From JBJXHB01 sp046160725 (GTDB lineage Bacteria > Pseudomonadota > Gammaproteobacteria > Burkholderiales > Burkholderiaceae_C): a stretch of DNA of 5,335 nucleotides. Made by a program: the position numbers and the translations under genes. Of this stretch, positions 1 through 5,335 are shown piece by piece; within the stretch, counting starts at the first letter, position 1, and the number at the start of each line of letters is the position of its first letter. Location: positions 1 through 5,335 of the forward strand of contig JBJXHB010000219.1 of assembly GCA_046160725.1 (NCBI GenBank), written 5' to 3'. The notes beneath the pieces are model-generated. The model saw only the letters and a list, made by a program, of their open reading frames with translations. It was not told where the DNA came from and ran no database searches.

Positions 1-92
1 CCGCCGCGGCGCGCGGCGCCAGCCGCGAGGAACGCGGGCGCTATGCGGGCAAGCTCAAGCGGCTGAAGGCTGGTTTGGCAACGAAGCTCTGA
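1..92 (+). CDS. C-terminal end of an unidentified protein (5' partial)
   Basis: An open frame enters from the left edge, reads GCC GCG GCG CGC from position 3, and stops at TGA 90-92. It gives about 29 residues ending in GRYAGKLKRLKAGLATKL. The tail is rich in Arg, Lys and Ala, as is common for the end of a bacterial cytoplasmic or nucleic-acid-binding protein, but nothing here identifies the family. It is called a gene end because the frame is open to the edge, ends shortly before a convergent gene, and no other gene occupies this stretch. The fragment is short and GC-rich, so a chance open frame cannot be excluded. It would converge on the minus-strand hydrolase gene ending at 188. Confidence 0.4.
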   Translation, partial: AAARGASREERGRYAGKLKRLKAGLATKL

Positions 93-187
93 GGGCCCGC
101 AACGGCACCCGTGACGCTATCGGCGCCACCGGGTCGTCCCGCCGCACGAGGTGGCCGGATTGGCGACACGGCGGATCACCGCGGTGG

Positions 188-1540
188 TCACGGGCGCTGG
201 CGCGGTGGCACCCGGCTGTCCAGCGGCGCCGGCTGGTACGTGGGCATGATGCGGCAGCCCGGACCGAACGTGGCCTGGATCTCGGTGCAACGCTGCTCGA
301 TCGACTGCGGGGTCGGCCTGAGCCCCTGGTCGATCCACCTCAGCAAGGCCTCCAGCAGCGTGACGTAGACCGGATCGGCCAGATAGCTGTGGTCGGCGTG
401 TGCCGTAAAGACCTGTACGAGGCGATCGGCGGAACCGCCACGGTTCATGATCGACCGGAATTCGTGCTGCAGTTCGACGAAGGCCACGCCATCGTCGATG
501 CCATGCACACTCAACACCGGTACGTCGATGCGGCCGGCAAGCCCGGCATCCGCTTCGAAACGCGCAACGGCCGCAGCGTCGGCCGCGTACCTCGGCACGC
601 CTTCGTTGAGCGCGCGATCGTTCGGCGAACCGCTGTACACGGCCCCGATGTTGCCGAACACGTTGCCAAGCCCCCGATTCAGCGCGATGTCGCGGAAGTG
701 AAACGCCGAGCGATTGAAGTGCGTGCGCAAGTTGCGCTCCGGGATCCGGGTAACGGCCACAAGCGTCTGCAGGCGACGCGCCTGTTCGGCGCTGCGGCGG
801 GCCGCCGGGATGCCCAGGCCCAGACACTCCTGGGTGCGCGCATCGATGTCGGCCTGCGTCATCGTCGAGTCGCGGGGCAGACCCATCCAGAGCGGATAGG
901 GAGGGTCATCGGGACGCGGGTGGTTGGCGCAGAGAAACTGATAGACCGCACGCAAGTCCAGCCGGAAGTCGTAGGACCTCGTACCGCCACCGAGCACGCC
1001 ACTGGTCAGCAAAACGGCGTCATAGGGTTTGCCGGCACCGAACATCTCGGCTCCCTTGGCAGCCACCCCGGCGCCATAGGACTGGCCGTGCAGGATCGTT
1101 CGCCGAGGCTGACCCACGTGCGAGACGAAAATGCGCCGCAGGCGTTCGGTGTCCGCGGCCGCGCGGCGCAGCTGCAGGCCACCGTCGGAGTAGGTCGAGC
1201 CGGCCCAGGCAAACCCGGCCCGCACGGCGATCGACCAGCGCTGCAGGTCTTCGACGGTCCGTGCGAGCATGGGTGGCCCGAGCTCAGGGCCGCCGTGTGC
1301 GTGCAGGAACAGGTGGCCGTTCCAGGCCTTGGGGATCGCGATCAGGTAGCTCGCGCCGGCGGTATCGGTTCCAGACAGGCAGCGTGTCCCTTCCGGCACC
1401 TCCTTGGGACAGTCCATGACCTTGGGTGCGGCCTCGGCGGGCCACTGGATCGGCGGGGCCGTCGTGGTGCAGCCGGCCAGAAGCGCCAGGATGCCCAGGG
1501 CAATCAGACGCGGTATGCGTCGCGCATGGGTAGCGGTCAT
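188..1540 (-). CDS. Lipoprotein alpha/beta-hydrolase (putative esterase or peptidase-like)
   Basis: This encodes a 450-residue predicted outer-membrane lipoprotein with an alpha/beta-hydrolase domain. The N-terminus is a lipoprotein signal: Arg-rich start, hydrophobic core, then the lipobox LLAGC with the lipidated Cys at residue 24. Thr follows it, so there is no Asp inner-membrane retention signal. Hydrolase landmarks follow in order: HAHGG near residues 80-84 (oxyanion-hole region), GQSYG with the likely nucleophile Ser154, VHGIDD with the likely acid at Asp349 or Asp350, and HADHS with the likely catalytic His at 381 or 384. The mature part holds six further Cys (44, 54, 204, 239, 418, 429), which would allow disulfides in an exported protein. 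The start at 1540 is preferred over an in-frame ATG at 1561 because GGAGGA sits six bases upstream of it, and the lipobox spacing fits. It lies 24 bp downstream of the SGNH hydrolase gene, so cotranscription is likely. The substrate is unknown; secreted ester hydrolysis is the best guess. The fold call is firm and the reaction is not. Confidence 0.85.
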   Translation of the reverse strand: MTATHARRIPRLIALGILALLAGCTTTAPPIQWPAEAAPKVMDCPKEVPEGTRCLSGTDTAGASYLIAIPKAWNGHLFLHAHGGPELGPPMLARTVEDLQRWSIAVRAGFAWAGSTYSDGGLQLRRAAADTERLRRIFVSHVGQPRRTILHGQSYGAGVAAKGAEMFGAGKPYDAVLLTSGVLGGGTRSYDFRLDLRAVYQFLCANHPRPDDPPYPLWMGLPRDSTMTQADIDARTQECLGLGIPAARRSAEQARRLQTLVAVTRIPERNLRTHFNRSAFHFRDIALNRGLGNVFGNIGAVYSGSPNDRALNEGVPRYAADAAAVARFEADAGLAGRIDVPVLSVHGIDDGVAFVELQHEFRSIMNRGGSADRLVQVFTAHADHSYLADPVYVTLLEALLRWIDQGLRPTPQSIEQRCTEIQATFGPGCRIMPTYQPAPLDSRVPPRQRP

Positions 1541-1546
1541 GTCATG

Positions 1547-1552
1547 TCCTCC
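1547..1552 (-). promoter_or_regulatory. Ribosome binding site of the lipoprotein hydrolase gene
   Basis: The minus strand reads GGAGGA, then CATGAC, then ATG. This near-consensus Shine-Dalgarno sequence with a six-base spacer fixes the start codon at 1540-1538 rather than the upstream in-frame ATG at 1561-1559. It lies within the short gap after the stop codon of the upstream gene (1565-1567). Confidence 0.8.
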
Positions 1553-1564
1553 GGCCGGCAACGC

Positions 1565-2791
1565 CTACTTGCGGCGCCGGGCGACGCCGGCCAGTGCAGC
1601 CAGCCCGGCCAGCATCATCGCCCATGTACCCGGCTCCGGCACCGGCTGCGTGAAGCCGAGTTGCTGGCTGGCGATGCGCTGCAGCGCCACGGCGTCGGCG
1701 GCCGAGATGCCAAGGTCGCGCGCCGCGATCTCGGCGGCTCCGAGCGACAGCGGGTCCAGCCCGGTCAGGGTGCCGAACAGCGTCAGCGCGCTGAGATACG
1801 AGCCATGGGCACTGGCATGAAGGCCGTCGTCGAACCAGAGGTCGACCAGGCCGTCGGCTCCGGCGCCGGGTGCCCACATGTCGCGAGTGGCCACACCTTG
1901 CTGCACCGCGCGCATGAAGGCCTCGCCCACCGGCGCGATGCCGGCGAAGCCACCGCTGCCGTCGTCGTCGGCCTTGTCAGCCATGTCCAGGAAGGCCAGG
2001 CGCAACTCCTCGGTCATCGTCTCCAGGCCGTCGAAGAAGGTCGCTGTCGAGAGGTCGGTGGTGCGGGTGACCGCGCCGGTCGTGTCGTCTCGCGTGGTGC
2101 GGAAGGCGCCATGCACCATGTCCTGGCGGGCCCAGGTCTGATACAGGTAGACCTGGGTCGCCATCGACGCCAGGGGGTTGGTCGGGATGGTGCGCTGGGT
2201 GCTGCAGGCCGTGCTCGAGTAGCCCGCCGCAATGCAGGCGGTCTGGTTGCCGCCGATCAGGTCGCGCTCCCGGTACTGGTGGCCCGTGCCCTGGTGGATG
2301 AAGTCCTCCAGCTTGTCCGCATAGATGCGCGCGTACTCCGGATTCGATCCCAACGACACATTGTTGACGTTGGTGCGACGAAGCAGCGGCTCGTCGCTCT
2401 GCTCCTGCAGAACCACCTGGTCCCAGGTCTGGCTGGCAACGTTGCCGCGCAGGTCCCAGCCGGCCGGGTTGGTGTTGAGCATGTGCCCGCGCAGCGATGC
2501 GGCATTGCGCGCCGACAGCGAGACGTCGTAGTCCAGGTTCTTCTGCGCCGTGAACTGCTTGAAGATGCCGGCCACGCCGCCCCATGGATGCGGCTCGAAG
2601 GCATTGGATCCGCCGGGATTGGCCAGCCACATGGCATGGGTCAGGTCGTGCACGTTGGCGGCGTTGTAGCTCATGACCGGGTCGACCCGGCCGAAGCTGA
2701 AGCTGTTGCCGACGAACAGGACCTTCTTCGGGTCGGCGGCGGCGGCCTGGGCGGCCAGCAGGCCGGCCAGGGCCAGGGCGGCAATGCGCAT
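1565..2791 (-). CDS. PEP-CTERM sorted SGNH/GDSL-type hydrolase
   Basis: This encodes a 408-residue exported protein. A signal peptide occupies residues 1-19, with probable cleavage at AQAAAA|DP. The SGNH-like domain opens at once with VLFVGNSFSFG, where Ser30 in GNS is the expected nucleophile. A central WDQVVLQEQSDEP segment (about 123-135) resembles the block III strand of such enzymes. DDGLHASAHGSY (about 321-332) carries a D-x-x-H pair, Asp322 and His325, typical of the block V catalytic Asp and His. The C-terminus is a textbook PEP-CTERM tripartite signal: VPEP at 384-387, a hydrophobic helix, and a final RRRK. Such signals are processed by an exosortase (EpsH/XrtA type) in exopolysaccharide-producing Gram-negative bacteria; no exosortase gene is in this window. 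Two Cys (186, 196) could form a disulfide. The start at 2791 is chosen for the GAGGAG five bases upstream and the signal peptide that directly follows; a longer frame to 2878 would bury the signal. It is probably the first gene of a two-gene operon. The substrate is unknown, with ester or acetyl groups likely. Confidence 0.85.
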   Translation of the reverse strand: MRIAALALAGLLAAQAAAADPKKVLFVGNSFSFGRVDPVMSYNAANVHDLTHAMWLANPGGSNAFEPHPWGGVAGIFKQFTAQKNLDYDVSLSARNAASLRGHMLNTNPAGWDLRGNVASQTWDQVVLQEQSDEPLLRRTNVNNVSLGSNPEYARIYADKLEDFIHQGTGHQYRERDLIGGNQTACIAAGYSSTACSTQRTIPTNPLASMATQVYLYQTWARQDMVHGAFRTTRDDTTGAVTRTTDLSTATFFDGLETMTEELRLAFLDMADKADDDGSGGFAGIAPVGEAFMRAVQQGVATRDMWAPGAGADGLVDLWFDDGLHASAHGSYLSALTLFGTLTGLDPLSLGAAEIAARDLGISAADAVALQRIASQQLGFTQPVPEPGTWAMMLAGLAALAGVARRRK

Positions 2792-2889
2792 GATGTCTCC
2801 TCGTTGTGGGTAGCGGAAGATCGCGATGCTGCCGGCCCAGGACCATAGGGTCAAATACCGGATTTCGGTCATCTGCATATCATCCCGAT
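2792..2889. promoter_or_regulatory. Divergent promoter region between the hydrolase operon and lysR
   Basis: This 98-bp gap separates two divergently transcribed units and must hold at least the lysR-side promoter, and probably both. It is locally AT-richer (about 2845-2892) than its surroundings. On the minus strand TTGACC (2854-2849) resembles a -35 box; 17 bases on, CAGCAT (2831-2826) is only a poor -10 match, so this promoter is tentative. No clear sigma-70 promoter was found on the plus strand. A LysR regulator commonly controls the gene divergent from it through sites in such a gap, which is the reason to expect shared control here. Confidence 0.5.
2797..2802 (-). promoter_or_regulatory. 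Ribosome binding site of the PEP-CTERM hydrolase gene
   Basis: The minus strand reads GAGGAG, ACATC, ATG, a strong Shine-Dalgarno match with a five-base spacer. It supports the start at 2791-2789 instead of the upstream in-frame ATG at 2878. Confidence 0.75.
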
Positions 2890-2892
2890 ATG
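2876..2892. promoter_or_regulatory. Candidate LysR operator (palindrome over the lysR start codon)
   Basis: CATATC-ATCCC-GATATG is a perfect 6-bp inverted repeat around a 5-bp centre. Its inner part runs from T at 2878 to A at 2890, giving the T-N11-A spacing that defines LysR-family boxes. The right arm ends in the ATG of lysR, so binding there could also block lysR expression (autorepression). It is about 85 bp upstream of the divergent hydrolase start. The match is seen directly; its role as an operator is inferred. Confidence 0.45.
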
Positions 2893-3801
2893 GATATTCG
2901 CCAGCTGCGCTACTTTGTCGCCGTCGCCGAGGCTGGGCACATCACCCGTGCTGCCGCGGTGCTGGGCATGCAGCAGCCACCGCTGACCCAGCAGATGCGC
3001 CGGCTCGAGGCCGAGCTGGGCCTGCCGCTGCTTGAGCGCCACCCACGCGGCGTGCGCCTGACGGACGCCGGGCAGGCGCTGCTGGCCGATGCCCGGCCGC
3101 TGCTGGCGAGCTTTGACGGCCTGCGTCAGCGCCTGCGCCAGCGGGCCGACGGGGACAGGGGCCGGCTTGCGGTGGCCTTCACCAGTTCGGCCGCGGCCCA
3201 TGCCTTCACGCCGCAGGCGCTGCGCGAGTGCCGGCTGCACCATCCGGGCATCGAGCTGCACATCGACGAGGACAACGCCGCCGCCATCACCGAGGCGGTC
3301 GCCGCCGGCCGGCTCAATGCCGGCCTGATCCGCGTGCCGGTGGCGCATCCGCCGGGCGTGCGCTTCCAGACCCTGCTGCACGAGCCGGCACTGCTGGCCC
3401 TGCCCGTGGACCACCCGCTGGCGGCGCGCCCGGCCGACCGGTCGGTGCCGCTGCGGGCGCTGCATGAAGAGCCGATGATCCTGGTGCGGAGGCCAGGCGC
3501 GCCGGGCCTATATGCCAACCTGCTGGAGCGCTGTGCACGGCTGGGCGTACAACCGCGCATCGTCGCCGAGGTGGATCGGATGATGACCAACCTGAACCTG
3601 GTGGCCGCCGGTGCCGGCCTGTCGGTGGTGCCGGCGTCGATGGCCGGCCACCATGCGCAGGCGGTGGTCTATCGGCGCCTGCCGACATCGGCCCGGCTGG
3701 ATGCGCCCCTGACGCTGCTGACGCGGCTGTCCGACCCGTCACCGCTGACCCGGCGGCTGGTCGAGCGGCTGCTGGACCTGGCGCAGCGATGGCCCGCCTG
3801 A
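2890..3801 (+). CDS. LysR-family transcriptional regulator
   Basis: This encodes a 303-residue protein, the usual length for the family. The N-terminal winged helix-turn-helix is clear: MDIRQLRYFVAVAEAGHITRA starts it, the recognition region LGMQQPPLTQQMRRLE lies at about residues 25-40, and HPRGVRLTDAG (51-61) forms the wing. A linker helix follows to about residue 88, then an effector-binding domain from about 92 (RLAVAFTSSAAAH) to the end, including AGLIRVP (144-150) and GAGLSVVPASM (241-251). The QQPPLTQQ segment and the AGLIR motif recall the BenM/CatM-type subgroup that senses aromatic or organic acids, but the ligand cannot be named from this. The start at 2890 gives the canonical family N-terminus; an upstream in-frame ATG at 2806 would add 28 residues unlike the family. 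No good Shine-Dalgarno precedes it. It is divergent from the hydrolase operon and overlaps the following Bug gene by 13 nt, so it probably controls one or both. Confidence 0.95.
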   Translation: MDIRQLRYFVAVAEAGHITRAAAVLGMQQPPLTQQMRRLEAELGLPLLERHPRGVRLTDAGQALLADARPLLASFDGLRQRLRQRADGDRGRLAVAFTSSAAAHAFTPQALRECRLHHPGIELHIDEDNAAAITEAVAAGRLNAGLIRVPVAHPPGVRFQTLLHEPALLALPVDHPLAARPADRSVPLRALHEEPMILVRRPGAPGLYANLLERCARLGVQPRIVAEVDRMMTNLNLVAAGAGLSVVPASMAGHHAQAVVYRRLPTSARLDAPLTLLTRLSDPSPLTRRLVERLLDLAQRWPA

Positions 3802-4781
3802 AGCGCCGGCAATGGCTGGCCCTGTGCGCCGCTGGTCTGGCAGGGCGCGCGAGCGCGGTCGGTCCTTGGCCCGCAGCGTCGCTGACGCTGATGCTGGCCT
3901 ACCCGCCGGGCGGCGTCACCGACCGCATCGCGCGGGCCCTGGTGCTGCGGTTGCGCGCCGCCTTGGGCGTCCCCGTGCAGATGAGCTACCGGCCGGGAGC
4001 GGGGGGCACGCTGGCGATGGAGGCCCTGGCGCAGGCGCCGGCCGATGGCCGCCTGCTGTGCCTGAACGCCGCCACGCCCTTGACGCTGGCGCCCTGGCTC
4101 GGACGTCTGCGCTACGACCCGCTGCGCGACATCGCGCCGATCGCCGGTCTGATGGCCACGCCGGCGCTGGTGGTGGGCACGCCGGCGCTGGTGGTGGGCA
4201 CGCCGGCGCTGGCTGCGCCGGACTGGCCGGCCATGTTGCAGGCCGCAGCCGGCCAGCCGGGCGGCCTGCGCTGGGCCAGCAGCGGCATCGGCACCACCGG
4301 CCACCTGGTGGTGGAGCAGGTGCGGCTGGGCACCGGCCTGCCCTTCGTCCATGTGCCGTACAAGGGTGGCGGTGCCCAGTTGCAGGACGCCCTGGCCGGC
4401 CAGTTCGAGCTGCTCAGCACAAACCTGGCGGCGCCGCAGCTGCAGTGGGTTGAGCAAGGCCGGCTGCAGGCGCTGGCACTGGGTGCGCCGCAGCGCCACG
4501 CGGCGCTGCCGGAATTGCCAACGCTGGCCGAGCTGGGCCATCCGGCGGCCAGCCGAGGGTCCGTCTTTGGCCTGTTCGCGCCGGGCCGCATGCCTGCGGC
4601 GATGCGCCAGCGCCTGCACGCGGCCCTGCGCAATGTTCTGACCGCGGAGGATTGGCAGTCCCTGGTGCGCGCCGAGCTCAGCCTGCCGCTGGATGAGGGG
4701 CCAACGGTGCTGGCCGCACGCCTGGCCGATGAGTCGCAGTCCAACCGCCGGCTGGCACAGGACCCGCGCTTCCGCGCCTGA
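3789..4781 (+). CDS. TctC/Bug-family periplasmic solute-binding protein
   Basis: This encodes a 330-residue protein of the Bug family (substrate-binding component of tripartite tricarboxylate transporters), which bind carboxylates and related small acids in the periplasm. The signal peptide starts with a KRR cluster (5-7), has a hydrophobic core, and probably ends at ASA (21-23). Family landmarks appear in order: AYPPGGVTDRIAR (37-49), YRPGAGGTLAMEALAQAPADG (67-87), WASSGIGTTGH (162-172), PFVHVPYKGGGAQLQDALAGQ (185-205), and LPTLAELGHP (243-252). The ATG at 3789 lies inside the end of lysR and has no strong Shine-Dalgarno, so translational coupling is likely. No TctA or TctB membrane partner is present, as is usual for the many orphan Bug genes of Burkholderiales. 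A seven-residue tandem repeat, TPALVVG at 124-130 and 131-137, is unusual and is listed separately. The ligand is unknown. Confidence 0.93.
   Translation: MARLKRRQWLALCAAGLAGRASAVGPWPAASLTLMLAYPPGGVTDRIARALVLRLRAALGVPVQMSYRPGAGGTLAMEALAQAPADGRLLCLNAATPLTLAPWLGRLRYDPLRDIAPIAGLMATPALVVGTPALVVGTPALAAPDWPAMLQAAAGQPGGLRWASSGIGTTGHLVVEQVRLGTGLPFVHVPYKGGGAQLQDALAGQFELLSTNLAAPQLQWVEQGRLQALALGAPQRHAALPELPTLAELGHPAASRGSVFGLFAPGRMPAAMRQRLHAALRNVLTAEDWQSLVRAELSLPLDEGPTVLAARLADESQSNRRLAQDPRFRA
4157..4212 (+). repeat. 21-bp in-frame tandem repeat (2.67 copies) inside the Bug gene
   Basis: A 21-bp unit beginning ACGCCGGCGCTGG occurs at 4158-4178, again without change at 4179-4199, and its first 13 bases occur a third time at 4200-4212. 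The copies are identical at the DNA level and keep the reading frame, encoding TPALVVG-TPALVVG-TPALAAP. The usual family pattern here is a single hydrophobic strand followed by a Pro-rich turn before the ASSG motif, so one copy looks like an extra insertion. The exact identity suggests a recent slippage event. Confidence 0.9.
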
Positions 4782-5335
4782 TCAGGTGTCCTTGCTGACC
4801 TTGATGGTCGGGAACTTGCTGGAGAAGTCCTTTGCCGTGGCCGCGATCTTGATCGCCACCCGGCGCGCCACGGCCTTGTAGAGCGCGGCCACGTCGGAGT
4901 CGGGCCGCGCGGCCACGGTGGGCGTGCCGGAGTCGGCCTCCTCGCGGATCTGCATGGCCAGCGGCAGCGCGCCGAGGTAGTCGACCTTGTGCTGCTCGGC
5001 CATGCGCTTGCCGCCGTCGGCGCCGAAAATGTGCTCGGCATGGCCGCAGTTCGTGCACACATGCACCGCCATGTTCTCGACGATGCCGAGGATGGGCACG
5101 CCGACCTTCTCGAACATGGTCAGACCCTTGCGGGCGTCGATCAGCGCGATGTCCTGCGGGGTGGTGACGATGACCGCGCCGGTGATGGGCACGCGCTGGC
5201 TGAGCGTCAGCTGGATGTCGCCGGTGCCGGGCGGCATGTCGACGATCAGGTAGTCCAGGTCGCGCCAGTTGGTCTGGCGCAGCAGCTGGTCCAGCGCCTG
5301 GGTGGCCATCGGGCCGCGCCAGATCATGGCCTGGT
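4782..5335 (-). CDS. apbC: Iron-sulfur cluster carrier protein ApbC/Mrp (N-terminus outside window)
   Basis: The visible 183 residues are the C-terminal half of a Mrp/NBP35-type P-loop ATPase that carries Fe-S clusters to apoproteins in the cytoplasm. The frame stays open to the right edge and reads QAMIWRGPM before the edge, so the internal ATG at 5327 is not the start; the Walker A half lies beyond 5335. Family motifs seen, numbered from the first visible Gln: MIWRGPMATQAL (3-14), the Mrp signature DYLIVDMPPGTGD (27-39), VIVTTPQDIALIDARKG (54-70), and the cluster-binding CxxC in HVCTNCGH (Cys93 and Cys96). The end, AKDFSSKFPTIKVSKDT, is typical of betaproteobacterial members. The stop (4784-4782) directly abuts the stop of the convergent Bug gene. 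It is a housekeeping gene, probably unrelated to its neighbours in this window. Confidence 0.95.
   Translation of the reverse strand, partial: QAMIWRGPMATQALDQLLRQTNWRDLDYLIVDMPPGTGDIQLTLSQRVPITGAVIVTTPQDIALIDARKGLTMFEKVGVPILGIVENMAVHVCTNCGHAEHIFGADGGKRMAEQHKVDYLGALPLAMQIREEADSGTPTVAARPDSDVAALYKAVARRVAIKIAATAKDFSSKFPTIKVSKDT

Noticed and set aside
125..155. GCCACC and GGTGGC arms forming a possible stem with a 19-nt loop in the 93-187 gap
   Set aside because: The stem is only six base pairs with a long loop and no T run, so it is not supported as a terminator.
174..189. Near-perfect palindrome GATCACCGCGGTGGTC at the end of the lipoprotein hydrolase gene
   Set aside because: It has no proper loop, one wobble position and no T tract on either side, so it is not a convincing terminator. 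Short GC palindromes are expected by chance here.
1869..1982. Asp-rich DKADDDGSGG segment in the PEP-CTERM hydrolase, resembling a calcium-binding loop
   Set aside because: The Asp spacing does not match the D-x-D-x-D-G loop pattern and there is no second copy, so calcium binding is not supported.
389..2848. 819-codon plus-strand open frame spanning both minus-strand hydrolase genes
   Set aside because: It is in exact codon register with both real genes, so its stops would need TTA, CTA or TCA codons in them, which are rare in GC-rich genomes. Its translation has no recognisable motif, while the opposite strand has signal peptides, catalytic motifs and a PEP-CTERM tail.
2857..2869. ACCG-GATTT-CGGT inverted repeat in the divergent promoter region
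   Set aside because: The arms are only 4 bp and the geometry does not fit the T-N11-A LysR box. The 2876-2892 site is much stronger.
3669..4619. 316-codon minus-strand open frame opposite lysR and the Bug gene
   Set aside because: The translation is low-complexity Arg, Gln and Gly sequence, typical of a GC-rich antisense shadow, and the plus strand carries clear family motifs.
4112..5062. 316-codon minus-strand open frame over the Bug gene and apbC
   Set aside because: It crosses two confidently assigned genes in another frame and its product is Ser, Arg and Pro-rich with no domain.

Overview
The window is GC-rich and tightly packed, with five clear protein genes and the last codons of a sixth. 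The gene content suggests a betaproteobacterium, most likely of the order Burkholderiales: a Mrp/ApbC protein very close to the betaproteobacterial form, a LysR regulator paired with a TctC/Bug solute-binding protein, and a PEP-CTERM sorted exported protein. This placement is an inference from gene types and base composition. No RNA genes, insertion sequences, CRISPR arrays or phage genes were seen.

Layout from left to right. Positions 1-92 hold the C-terminal end of an unidentified plus-strand gene. A 95-bp gap without a convincing terminator follows. Two minus-strand genes then form a likely operon, transcribed from about 2791 down to 188. The first is a PEP-CTERM protein with an SGNH/GDSL-type esterase fold (1565-2791). 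The second, 24 bp downstream, is a lipoprotein alpha/beta-hydrolase (188-1540). Across a 98-bp divergent promoter region lie lysR (2890-3801) and, overlapping it by 13 nt, a Bug-family periplasmic binding protein gene (3789-4781). The Bug gene meets the minus-strand apbC/mrp gene (4782 to beyond the right edge) with no base between the two stop codons.

The central four genes look like one locus. Two exported hydrolases with visible serine-hydrolase motifs face away from a LysR regulator that is cotranscribed with a periplasmic organic-acid-type binding protein. A 17-bp palindrome with T-N11-A spacing covers the lysR start codon and is a candidate operator. A plausible but untested reading is that exported esterases release an acid that the Bug protein binds and the LysR protein senses. 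The apbC gene is housekeeping (Fe-S cluster carrier) and probably unrelated.

The most distinctive sequence-level oddity is a 21-bp in-frame tandem duplication inside the Bug gene, which adds a seven-residue repeat. The window is otherwise fairly ordinary, and I do not see strong evidence for a wholly new system.
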